From: Lentzea waywayandensis
Lineage (GTDB): Bacteria > Actinomycetota > Actinomycetes > Mycobacteriales > Pseudonocardiaceae
Direction of reading: 5' to 3'
DNA length: 64,000 nucleotides
NCBI RefSeq assembly: GCF_900115955.1
Contig: NZ_FOYL01000010.1
Location: 186,001-250,000 of the forward strand
Every line of letters begins with the position of its first letter. The stretch's first letter is position 1. Shown in pieces: positions 1 through 7,246 of this stretch. The position numbers and the translations under genes were made by a program. The notes under the pieces were generated by a model, which saw only the letters and a list, made by a program, of their open reading frames with translations, was not told the origin of the DNA and searched no databases.

Positions 1-354
1 CGAACCCAGCACCGGCCCTGAGCCGAACGCGGGCTTGTCCGTCCGTTGCACGGCGACGAACTGACCGTCCTCGGTGATCGCGAGCCCGTCCGGAGCGGAC
101 GGCAGTTCGACCTCTTGAGGGATCGCGCCGAGCCTGTCCAGCAGCGAGGCGGACGCCGTGGGCGCCGAAGCGGTGCGCACGGCGGAGCGCGCCTGCTGCT
201 GCGTGTAGGTCTCGAATGCGCAGAAACCGCAGCGCTGGATGTGCGCCGAGGCTCGCTCGTGGGCGGTCGAGGACAGTTCTCCGTCCACGAACGCAACCAC
301 GGCATCCGGCAAGAGATGCTGCTCAGGCAGGCCCCAACCACGGAGGTCGGTCAT
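1..354 (-). CDS. rseA: Anti-sigma-E factor RseA, partial (3' end beyond left edge)
   Basis: The first 118 codons of a zinc-binding anti-sigma factor are visible; the gene runs off the left edge. Its ATG overlaps the sigE stop codon (ATGA), so the two are translationally coupled. The HxxxCxxC motif of the ZAS family is present (H38, C42, C45: HIQRCGFC), preceded by the usual short acidic helix (VVAFVDGELSS). In mycobacteria RseA binds SigE in the cytoplasm and releases it on reduction or on phosphorylation-triggered proteolysis. The same role is inferred here from motif and position directly after sigE. Confidence 0.9.
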   Translation of the reverse strand, partial: MTDLRGWGLPEQHLLPDAVVAFVDGELSSTAHERASAHIQRCGFCAFETYTQQQARSAVRTASAPTASASLLDRLGAIPQEVELPSAPDGLAITEDGQFVAVQRTDKPAFGSGPVLGS

Positions 355-953
355 GCAGAGTCCTCCAGCAACGATTCTTGACGACGGCGTTCGAGCGCGA
401 CCCGCAGAGCCTGGCGGCCCCGGTGGATCCTGCTCCTCACCGTACCCATCTTCACCCCGAGCGTGGCGCCGATCTCCTCGTAGGAGAGACCTTCCACGTC
501 ACAGAGCACGACCGCGGCACGGAACTCCGGCGGGAGCTCGTCCAGCGCGGCCTGCAGGTCGGGGTCCAGGTGGTTCTCGTCATAGATTTCCTCAGGGGAC
601 AGGTCGTCACCCTCGAGGCGGTCGTTGTCCTCGGGCAGCGCCTCCATGCGCACACGGCTACGCCGACGTGCCATGTCGAGGAAGAGGTTGGTGGTGATGC
701 GGTGCAGCCACCCCTCGAAGGTGCCCGGCTTGTACGACGCCAGCGACCGGAAGACGCGGATGAACGTCTCCTGCGTCAGGTCCTCGGCGTCGTGCTGGTT
801 GCCGGTCAAGCGGTACGCGAGCCGGTAGACCCTGTCCGCGTGCTCTCGGACGATTGCGTCCCACGAGGGCGGCGTCCAGTCGGCCGTCTCGATGGGCGCG
901 ACGGCCTCCGGCGAACTCGACTGCGTGCGCATCAGGTGTTTCGGCACCTCCAT
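351..953 (-). CDS. sigE: ECF RNA polymerase sigma factor SigE
   Basis: Extracytoplasmic-function sigma factor for envelope stress. Region 2 is near-identical to mycobacterial SigE (HADRVYRLAYRL, GNQHDAEDLTQETFIRVFRS, GWLHRITTNLFLDM). Region 4 carries the helix-turn-helix (LSYEEIGATLGV, GTVRSRIHRGRQAL). The frame stays open to a GTG at 1115, but that 54-codon stretch uses rare TTA, CTA and AGA codons and contains what looks like a promoter. I therefore prefer ATG 953 (200 aa); ATG 932 is an alternative. It is followed by rseA in the same operon and divergent from an O-methyltransferase gene, as in M. tuberculosis (established knowledge). Confidence 0.93.
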   Translation of the reverse strand: MEVPKHLMRTQSSSPEAVAPIETADWTPPSWDAIVREHADRVYRLAYRLTGNQHDAEDLTQETFIRVFRSLASYKPGTFEGWLHRITTNLFLDMARRRSRVRMEALPEDNDRLEGDDLSPEEIYDENHLDPDLQAALDELPPEFRAAVVLCDVEGLSYEEIGATLGVKMGTVRSRIHRGRQALRVALERRRQESLLEDSA

Positions 954-980
954 GTGGGCCGCCCGGCGACCCTTATGCGG

Positions 981-1010
981 CTCAACGGGCGACGGGTCCG
1001 GCTTGTTCCC
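981..1010 (-). promoter_or_regulatory. ECF/SigR-SigH-type promoter upstream of sigE
   Basis: On the sigE strand GGGAAC (1010-1005) is followed after exactly 18 nt by GTTGAG (986-981). This fits the actinobacterial SigR/SigH consensus GGGAA-N18-GTT. Transcription would start near 974, about 20 nt before the preferred ATG 953. The site lies inside the nominally longer sigE frame, which supports a downstream start. Use by SigH/SigR, or by SigE itself, is inference. Confidence 0.55.
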
Positions 1011-1064
1011 GACTAGAGCCTGGCTTCTTGCCTCTGTACCTTCTCCTGCTCCCTTTAAACGATC

Positions 1065-1092
1065 GTGAGAGTGGGCTGAGAGCACCCTGAGA
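1065..1092 (-). promoter_or_regulatory. Triple 11-bp-phased direct repeat (MprA-like boxes) upstream of sigE
   Basis: Reading toward sigE, the hexamers TCTCAG (1092-1087), TCTCAG (1081-1076) and TCTCAC (1070-1065) recur at exactly 11-bp intervals. OmpR-family regulators bind such helically phased direct repeats. From memory, the MprA box of M. tuberculosis is two 8-bp repeats separated by 3 bp, and MprA activates sigE. The same hexamer pair with the same spacing recurs twice upstream of the two-component genes at 48.4 kb. Confidence 0.55.
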
Positions 1093-1151
1093 ATCTCGGT
1101 TCGGGCCACGTTCACCCGTTTTGGGCACTCGAAGCACTAACCTGCTACCCC

Positions 1152-1784
1152 GTGACCCCGGAATCGGCCCTGCGGGAGTACGTCGAGCAGTACCTCCCCG
1201 AGGACGACGTGCACCTGGCAGCACGAGCACGCGGCCAAGAACTGGGCTGCGTGCCCATCGGCGCGGGCGGAGGCGCCGCCCTGCGGTTCCTCGCGACCGC
1301 ACTCCAGGCCCGCGCGGTGGTCGAGATCGGCACCGGAGCGGGCACCAGCGGCCTCTACCTCCTGGCGGGCATGCCCCAGTCCGGCATCCTGACCTCGATA
1401 GACGTGGCCTCAGAACACCAACGAGCAGCCCGCGAGGCCTACGCGGCCGCCGGCATCTCCCCGTCGCGCACCCGCCTGATCATGGGCAAGGCCCTGGACG
1501 TCCTCCCACGCCTGACCGACGCGGCCTACGACCTGGTCTTCGTGGACGCCTTCAAGCCCGAGTACCCGCAGTACCTGCAACACGGCGTCCGCATGCTGCG
1601 CCCAGGCGGCGTGATCGCGTTCGACAACGTCCTGTGGCACGGCGCGGTAGTGGATCCCAGCAAGCGGGACGACTCAACCCAGGCGATGCGCGACATCGCC
1701 CGCCTGGTGAAGGAGGACGAGCGCCTGGTGCCAGTGATCCTCCCGCTGGGCGACGGCCTACTGGTAGCAGCCCGCAGGCCCTGA
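1152..1784 (+). CDS. SAM-dependent O-methyltransferase (Rv1220c-like)
   Basis: A 210-aa class I methyltransferase of the cation-dependent O-methyltransferase family (catechol/caffeoyl-CoA type). SAM motif I is VVEIGTGAGTSG at residues 56-67. The metal/substrate loop FVDAFKPEYPQY and the strand LRPGGVIAFDNVLWHG follow in family order. Start GTG 1152 is chosen because a -10-like TAACCT (1138-1143) ends 8 nt upstream with no Shine-Dalgarno, so the mRNA is probably leaderless. The divergent pairing with sigE is conserved in mycobacteria. The substrate is unknown. Confidence 0.85.
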   Translation: MTPESALREYVEQYLPEDDVHLAARARGQELGCVPIGAGGGAALRFLATALQARAVVEIGTGAGTSGLYLLAGMPQSGILTSIDVASEHQRAAREAYAAAGISPSRTRLIMGKALDVLPRLTDAAYDLVFVDAFKPEYPQYLQHGVRMLRPGGVIAFDNVLWHGAVVDPSKRDDSTQAMRDIARLVKEDERLVPVILPLGDGLLVAARRP

Positions 1785-1846
1785 CACTCATGGGCACGCA
1801 ACTCGCCCGCGAAGCCGAAGGCGAGCCGTCCTTAGCGCGCGGTCAG

Positions 1847-1990
1847 GGCGGTGGGGTCCCGTCACGAGTCGCGCCATAGCTCTTGCTGCATGTGAAGAGG
1901 AGGGTCAAGTCGACACGCTTTTCGTCGACTTGACCCTCCTCTTCACATGCAGCCCGCTCTTGGCTCGGCTCGTGACGGGACCCCACCGCC
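1847..1990. repeat. Giant two-tier perfect palindrome between convergent genes
   Basis: The inner stem is 30 bp perfect (1885-1914 with 1924-1953) around a 9-nt loop. The outer stem is 22 bp perfect (1847-1868 with 1969-1990). The tiers are separated by unpaired 16- and 15-nt spacers. The element lies between the ends of the O-methyltransferase gene (+) and glgC (-). It could be a bidirectional terminator, but 52 perfectly paired bases far exceed what termination needs. A mobile palindromic element or a protein-bound cruciform are alternatives. No ORF crosses it convincingly. Confidence 0.85.
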
Positions 1991-2084
1991 AACGCAACCC
2001 TCAAAGCAACGCGCAGCCGCCCAAAGCAACAGGCGTGCCATCAACCCGCAGGCGGCGCCCTCCCCCGATCAGATTGCCGGGGGT

Positions 2085-2103
2085 CTGGGGGCAGCGCCCC
2101 CAG
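2085..2103 (-). terminator. GC hairpin downstream of glgC
   Basis: CTGGGGGC pairs perfectly with GCCCCCAG around a 3-nt loop, inside a longer G/C-rich stretch (2062-2107). It lies about 60 nt past the glgC stop and has no U-tract. Such L-shaped terminators and intergenic GC hairpins are common in actinomycetes. The rest of 1785-2165 holds the giant palindrome (separate entry) and no gene that I can support. Confidence 0.4.
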
Positions 2104-2165
2104 GGGGAAGCACGCAACCGCAACGTCGCCGCCCGCAAGGCGACCACCTACGCAAAAGTAGCGAC

Positions 2166-3380
2166 TCAGTAAGCCCGAACACCCTTACCAAGCACCGTGA
2201 CCCCAGAAGCCGAAACCGTGTACCGCTCCCGATCCATAGGAGCGTCAACCCCGATCAAAGCCCCATCAGGCACAACAACGTTCTTGTCCAAAATAGCCCG
2301 CCGAACCACAGCACCCTTGCCGATCCGAACCCCAGGCAACAGCACAGACCCCTGCACCACAGACCCAACCTCAACCGTCACATCGGAAGAGATCACCGAC
2401 CCGTGGATCTTCCCGGAGATGATCGACCCAGGCCCCACCATCGAGTCCTCAGCGGACCCTCCAGCGATGAACTTGGCCGGAGGCAACGGAGGCGTGGCAG
2501 TCCGAATAGGCCACAACTGGTTGTACAGGTTGAAGATCGGATGGACCGAAACCAGATCCATGTGCGCGTCGTAGTAGGCGTCGATGGTCCCGACGTCCCG
2601 CCAGTACCCACGATCCCGGTCGGTAGCACCGGGCACATCGTTGTCCTGGAAGTCGTAGACGTGCGCCTTCCCGCGATCCACCAGCATGGGGATGATGTCC
2701 CCACCCATGTCGTGATCCGAGTCGGGGTTCAACGCGTCCCCACGCAACGCATCCAGCAGCGCCTCGGTGGTGAACACGTAGTTGCCCATTGAAGCGAAAG
2801 TTACTTCTGGATCATCCGGCACATGCGGCGGCTCGGACGGCTTCTCCAGGAACCGGGTGATCTTCCCGGACGCATCGCTGTCGATGCACCCGAACGCCTT
2901 GGCCTCGTTGCGCGGCACCCGAATACCGGCGACGGTCACAGCCGCCCCGGACTCGACGTGCTGCGAGATCATCTGGCCTGGGTCCATCCGGTACACGTGA
3001 TCCGCGCCGAAGATGACCACGTGGTCCGGCTTCTCGTCGTGGACGAGGTTCAGCGACTGGAAGATCGCGTCCGCCGAGCCCGTGTACCAGCGCGGGCCCA
3101 GGCGTTGCTGTGCCGGGACCGGTGTCACGTACTGACCGAGCACATTGGACAGGCGCCACGTCGTCGAGATGTGGCGGTCCAGTGAGTGCGACTTGTACTG
3201 CGTCAGCACGCAGAGCTTCGCGAGCCCCGCGTTGACCAGGTTCGACAGCACGAAGTCGACCAGCCGGTAGTTGCCCCCGAAGGGCACAGCCGGTTTCGCG
3301 CGGTCGGCCGTCAGTGGCCACAGGCGCTTGCCCTCACCACCGGCAAGCACAATTCCGAGAACGTGCGGCTGCCCCTTCAC
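2166..3380 (-). CDS. glgC: Glucose-1-phosphate adenylyltransferase
   Basis: Makes ADP-glucose from glucose-1-phosphate and ATP. The 404 aa match the actinobacterial length. The N-terminal nucleotidyltransferase signature is VLAGGEGKRLWPLTADRAKP. The catalytic-site loop is VVIFGADHVYRMD, and the FLEKP lysine contacts the sugar phosphate. The C-terminal third is a left-handed beta-helix (GSIISGKIHGSVISSDV) as in other GlgC proteins. It is divergent from glgM across 88 bp. In actinomycetes ADP-glucose feeds maltose-1-phosphate synthesis by GlgM, so the pair is functionally linked. Confidence 0.96.
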   Translation of the reverse strand: MKGQPHVLGIVLAGGEGKRLWPLTADRAKPAVPFGGNYRLVDFVLSNLVNAGLAKLCVLTQYKSHSLDRHISTTWRLSNVLGQYVTPVPAQQRLGPRWYTGSADAIFQSLNLVHDEKPDHVVIFGADHVYRMDPGQMISQHVESGAAVTVAGIRVPRNEAKAFGCIDSDASGKITRFLEKPSEPPHVPDDPEVTFASMGNYVFTTEALLDALRGDALNPDSDHDMGGDIIPMLVDRGKAHVYDFQDNDVPGATDRDRGYWRDVGTIDAYYDAHMDLVSVHPIFNLYNQLWPIRTATPPLPPAKFIAGGSAEDSMVGPGSIISGKIHGSVISSDVTVEVGSVVQGSVLLPGVRIGKGAVVRRAILDKNVVVPDGALIGVDAPMDRERYTVSASGVTVLGKGVRAY

Positions 3381-3468
3381 GGTATGTGACCCTATCCGTG
3401 CGATCGTTCTCGAACCAGACGCAAACCGGTTTGTCCCAACAGGGACGTCCGTGATCTACGGTGAGTGC

Positions 3469-4620
3469 GTGCGAGTTGCGCTGCTGACGCGGGAGTATCC
3501 GCCGGAGGTTTACGGTGGAGCTGGTGTGCACGTGGGTTTCCTCGTGCCCCATCTTCGCGAACTCGTGGACGTCGACGTGCACTGCTTCGGTGCACCCCGA
3601 TCGGACGCCACGGCCCACAACCCACCGCACAGCCTGGAGCAGGCGAACGCGGCCCTCACGACCCTCGCGGTCGATCTTGAGATGGCCGCCGCGGTGTCCG
3701 CGGCGAACCTCCTGCACTCCCACACCTGGTACGCCAACATGGGCGGCCACCTGGGCAAACTCCTGCACGGGATCCCGCACGTGGTGACGGCGCACTCGCT
3801 GGAGCCGCGTCGGCCGTGGAAGGCCGAGCAGCTCGGCGGCGGGTACCGGATCTCCTCGTGGGCGGAGCGCACGGCGTACGAACACGCCGACGCGGTCATC
3901 GCCGTGAGCGAGGGCATGCGGACCGACGTGCTCGACGCCTACCCCTCGCTCGACCCGGCGAAGGTGCACGTCGTCCGCAACGGGATCGACAGCGTCGCGT
4001 ACCACCCCGTCGAGGAGTCAGACGCACTGACGTCTCGTGGAATCGATCCCGCGAAGCCGATCGTGGCCTTCGTCGGAAGGATCACCCGGCAGAAGGGCGT
4101 CGGGCATCTCGTCGCGGCCGCGCACCAGATCGACCCGGAGGCGCAGATCGTGCTGTGCGCCGGGGCACCGGACACGCCGGAGATCGCCGAGGAGACCCGG
4201 CAGGCGGTCAGCGAGCTCTCTCAGGCACGGCCGGGTGTCTTCTGGATCCAGAAGATGCTGCAGCCCGCCGAGGTGCGGCAGATCCTGAGCCACGCGACGG
4301 TGTTCGCGTGCCCGTCGGTCTACGAGCCGCTGGGCATCGTGAACCTGGAGGCGATGGCGTGCGGCACGGCGGTCGTCGCGAGCGACGTCGGTGGCATCCC
4401 CGAGGTCGTCGTGCACGGCGAGACGGGCCTTCTCGTCCACTACGACGAGAATGATTTGTCGACATATCGACAACAGCTCGCCGAATCGATCAACGAACTC
4501 GTCACAGACCCCGCACGCGCGAAGCGTTTCGGGGCCGCCGGACGCACGAGGGCTGAGCAGGAGTTCTCCTGGTCCACGATGGCCGCGCAAACGGTCGAGG
4601 TGTACCGCAGTGTGATTTGA
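3469..4620 (+). CDS. glgM: GT4 glycogen synthase-like alpha-maltose-1-phosphate synthase (GlgM/GlgA)
   Basis: A 383-aa GT4 glycosyltransferase, close to M. tuberculosis Rv1212c. It uses ADP-glucose and glucose-1-phosphate to make maltose-1-phosphate for the GlgE pathway (established for the family). The N-terminus is RVALLTREYPPEVYGGAGVH, and the GT-B C-domain has FVGRITRQKGV and the ExxxCGTAVVAS region (YEPLGIVNLEAMACGTAV). The frame is open further upstream, but GTG 3469 starts the conserved sequence and has TACGGT (3457-3462) 6 nt before it, so the transcript is probably leaderless. Confidence 0.94.
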   Translation: MRVALLTREYPPEVYGGAGVHVGFLVPHLRELVDVDVHCFGAPRSDATAHNPPHSLEQANAALTTLAVDLEMAAAVSAANLLHSHTWYANMGGHLGKLLHGIPHVVTAHSLEPRRPWKAEQLGGGYRISSWAERTAYEHADAVIAVSEGMRTDVLDAYPSLDPAKVHVVRNGIDSVAYHPVEESDALTSRGIDPAKPIVAFVGRITRQKGVGHLVAAAHQIDPEAQIVLCAGAPDTPEIAEETRQAVSELSQARPGVFWIQKMLQPAEVRQILSHATVFACPSVYEPLGIVNLEAMACGTAVVASDVGGIPEVVVHGETGLLVHYDENDLSTYRQQLAESINELVTDPARAKRFGAAGRTRAEQEFSWSTMAAQTVEVYRSVI

Positions 4621-4693
4621 GTCACACTCGACCAGGGCAACCCCGAAGAGTGAGCACCGCCTTTAACCAGTAGTGACGTTTTGACTTCAACTG

Positions 4694-6112
4694 GTGAGGG
4701 GCGCGAGGACTGTGCGTTGTGCGGTGCTGGGTCTGACGGTCCTCCTGGCAGTGACCGGATGTGCCACAGCTCCCGCCGCCCAGCCGGCCGCGGTCCAGCT
4801 CACGGTGGACGGCAAGAAGCTCGCCGAAGCCTCTGACCTGCAGTCGAACGCCGAGGCGCAGCTCGCCTACACGCTCGAGTACGGCTACGTGGCACGGGCG
4901 GGCGCCGCCGCGGTCAGCTGCTGGTTCGCGAAGACGGGCCTTGAGTCCGAGGTGGACAAACGGCTGTGGTGCGGGCCGGTCCAGGTCCCCGGCACCGGTG
5001 CCGGCACCGACTGGGTGCCCGTGCCGCTCAAGGAAGTCACCAAGACGGATGATGAGGTCCGTTACGAGGTGCAGTCGCCGCAGGTGCCGGAGAAGGGCAA
5101 CCGCAGCACGCCGTCCGGGATCCTCGTGCGCACCGACGGCAAGGAGTTCGACCCGTCGAAGCAGCAGGACATGACCGCCGGACGCGACTTCCTGGCCGTG
5201 CTGCCCGACGACGGCAAGCGCAACAACGTCGACCTCGGCCTCGGCAACGCCGACATCAAGCTGCGCGACGACCTCCTCAGCACCGCCATCACCGGCTGGG
5301 CGAACCCGGACATCTGGTTCACCGCAGAGGGCACGGTGCGCGCGGAGGCCGGGTCACGGCTGCGCGTGATCAGGATGAAGGTCGAGAAGCTCAACGAGAC
5401 CGACAGCGGTTTCCACCGCACCAACTGGCAGGGGTTCGCCCCGCAGCCGTCCGAGCTCGCGCTGGAGGTCCCGGGCAAGCGCCAGGTCCTGCCCGCCGAC
5501 CGGCTGCCGGCCAACGGCTCGGTGTTCGTCGTCTACACCGTGCCCGACCCGCAGGAGGGCGCCGAGTCGCTCGCGCTCGGCACGCTCGGCGCCAAGTCGC
5601 TGGAGCAGCGCGCCGAGGTCCCGTCCGGCAAGCGCACCGACAACCCGCCGCACGTGCTGCAACGCGCCGCCGCCCCCTCCCAGTTCAAGGACCAGACGCA
5701 GAAGATCCGCTTCGGCGACCGCGAGCTCGGCATGAAGGTCACCGGCGTCCGGCTCGGCCGCCAGCGCCCGGTCAAGCTCGGCGAGAGCCAGTACGACGTG
5801 GCCACGATCTCCGCGCCCGACAAGGCGTTGCTGGAGGTGCGGGTCGAGGCGACCGGCAACCTGCCCGACACCGCGGGCGGCCTGCTGACCAAGGACCTGA
5901 TCACCGTCACGCTGCCGGACGGCTCGACCGCCCGGCAGGTCGGCGCCCGCTACGACGGCGGCCCGCTGCCGTTCGCGATCGTGGTCGAGGTCCCGGCGGA
6001 CACCCGTTCGGTCACCGTCGGCATGGTCGACGGGACCGTGGAGTTGCCGCGCCTCGGCAAGACCACCATCGCGCCGGTCGACTCGCGCGCCACCCTCGCC
6101 CTGGAGTTCTGA
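4694..6112 (+). CDS. Putative secreted lipoprotein of unknown function
   Basis: 472 aa from GTG 4694. Residues 1-23 form a lipoprotein signal: arginines, a hydrophobic core and the lipobox LAVTGC with Cys23. The mature part is hydrophilic and beta-rich in composition, with no catalytic motif that I recognise. It is predicted to be anchored outside the cell membrane. Its last 163 bp are antisense to the 3' end of the convergent MFS gene. The compositional bias and natural C-terminal end (ATLALEF) suggest that the MFS frame, not this one, is the extended partner. Confidence 0.75.
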   Translation: MRGARTVRCAVLGLTVLLAVTGCATAPAAQPAAVQLTVDGKKLAEASDLQSNAEAQLAYTLEYGYVARAGAAAVSCWFAKTGLESEVDKRLWCGPVQVPGTGAGTDWVPVPLKEVTKTDDEVRYEVQSPQVPEKGNRSTPSGILVRTDGKEFDPSKQQDMTAGRDFLAVLPDDGKRNNVDLGLGNADIKLRDDLLSTAITGWANPDIWFTAEGTVRAEAGSRLRVIRMKVEKLNETDSGFHRTNWQGFAPQPSELALEVPGKRQVLPADRLPANGSVFVVYTVPDPQEGAESLALGTLGAKSLEQRAEVPSGKRTDNPPHVLQRAAAPSQFKDQTQKIRFGDRELGMKVTGVRLGRQRPVKLGESQYDVATISAPDKALLEVRVEATGNLPDTAGGLLTKDLITVTLPDGSTARQVGARYDGGPLPFAIVVEVPADTRSVTVGMVDGTVELPRLGKTTIAPVDSRATLALEF

Positions 6113-7194
6113 GCCAGCATCGCGGCGAGGGCCAGCCAGCCGAGGATCACCAGCACCAGCCCGCCCCAGCCCCACTCCTCGTAAGCCGTGGCGCCGGACG
6201 TCCCGCCGACGCTGCTGCCCACGTAGAACCCGGCGAGGTACAGCCCGGACGCGTGGCCGCGGGCGTGTTCGGGAGCCCGCGCGGCGACCCAGCCGCTCGC
6301 CGTGGTGTGCGACGCGAAGAACCCGGCGGTGACGATCGCCAGGCCGAGCGGCACCCACACCAGGCTCGCCAGGGCACCGAGAGCCAGCACGCCGATGCAC
6401 AGCAGCAGCACCTTGCCGCGGCCGAACCGGTCGGCCAGCCTGCCCGCGAACGCCGCCGAGGTGCTGCCGAGCCCGTAGAAGAGGAAGACCAGCGTCTCCA
6501 GCCACGCCGGGCCCTTCAGCTGGAAGCCGGCGACGTTGTAGAACGAGATGAACGTCCCCACCAGCAGCACGGCGACCACGTACATCGACAGCAGCACTGG
6601 GTCCTTCAACGCCGCCTTCATGCCCTTCGGCGCGCGCTTCGGCATCGCCTGGGCCTTCGGCAGGAAGAACACCACGATCAACGCCGCGACCAGCCCGAAC
6701 ACGCCGGCCAGCAGCACCGAGCCACGCCATCCGAGCCAGTCGACGGTCATGCCGGTGACGAGCCGCCCCGACATCCCACCGAGGCTGTTCCCGGCGATCA
6801 TCGCGCCCATCGCGGCGCCGAGCTTCTTCTTGTCCAGCGCGTCCGCGAGGTAGGCCATGGACGCCGCGGGCACCCCGGCCGCCGCGATCCCCTGCAGCAC
6901 CCGCAGGCCCAGGAACACCTCGTAGTTCGGCGCGAACGGCAGCACGAGCCCGAGCAACGCCGCCACCAGCACGCTGACCACGATCACCGGGCGACGCCCG
7001 AGGCGTTCGGACAGCATCGCGATCGGCACCACGACCACGGCCAGCGCGATCGTCGCGGCGGAGAGCGCGAGCGAGGCGCTGCCCGGCCCGAGCCCGTACT
7101 CGGCGGCGATCTGCGGCATGACCGGCTGCGGGGTGTAGAGCAACGCGAAGCACGCGAACCCCGAAGCGGCGATCGATGCGGTCAACCTGTTCAC
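5950..7194 (-). CDS. MFS transporter (YnfM/AraJ-like drug or sugar efflux family)
   Basis: A 12-TM major facilitator protein with the motif-A-like loop LSERLGRRP between TM2 and TM3 and a second copy, LADRFGRGKV, between the halves. GTG 7194 is preferred over ATG 7221 because TAGCGT (rc of 7202-7207) sits 7 nt upstream, which suggests a leaderless mRNA. TM12 ends around WLALAAMLAQ; the last ~54 residues are low-complexity and lie antisense to the neighbouring lipoprotein gene, so stop-codon loss is likely. The gene is divergent from a LysR gene that may control it. The substrate is unknown. Confidence 0.85.
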   Translation of the reverse strand: MNRLTASIAASGFACFALLYTPQPVMPQIAAEYGLGPGSASLALSAATIALAVVVVPIAMLSERLGRRPVIVVSVLVAALLGLVLPFAPNYEVFLGLRVLQGIAAAGVPAASMAYLADALDKKKLGAAMGAMIAGNSLGGMSGRLVTGMTVDWLGWRGSVLLAGVFGLVAALIVVFFLPKAQAMPKRAPKGMKAALKDPVLLSMYVVAVLLVGTFISFYNVAGFQLKGPAWLETLVFLFYGLGSTSAAFAGRLADRFGRGKVLLLCIGVLALGALASLVWVPLGLAIVTAGFFASHTTASGWVAARAPEHARGHASGLYLAGFYVGSSVGGTSGATAYEEWGWGGLVLVILGWLALAAMLAQNSRARVARESTGAMVVLPRRGNSTVPSTMPTVTERVSAGTSTTIANGSGPPS

Positions 7195-7246
7195 GCATCT
7201 GACGCTAAGCCATACGTCCAATACGGAAATGCGCCAGAATCAATCT

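Noticed and set aside
1885..1953. Insertion sequence ends
   Set aside because: Although strongly palindromic, there is no transposase frame or target-site duplication between or beside the arms.
3271..3468. N-terminal extension of glgM into the glgC start region
   Set aside because: The conserved GT4 N-terminus begins at GTG 3469 and the extension is antisense to glgC.
5354..7198. 614-codon frame overlapping the MFS and lipoprotein genes
   Set aside because: Its translation is Arg/Gly-rich with no domain, and both overlapping genes have clear family features.
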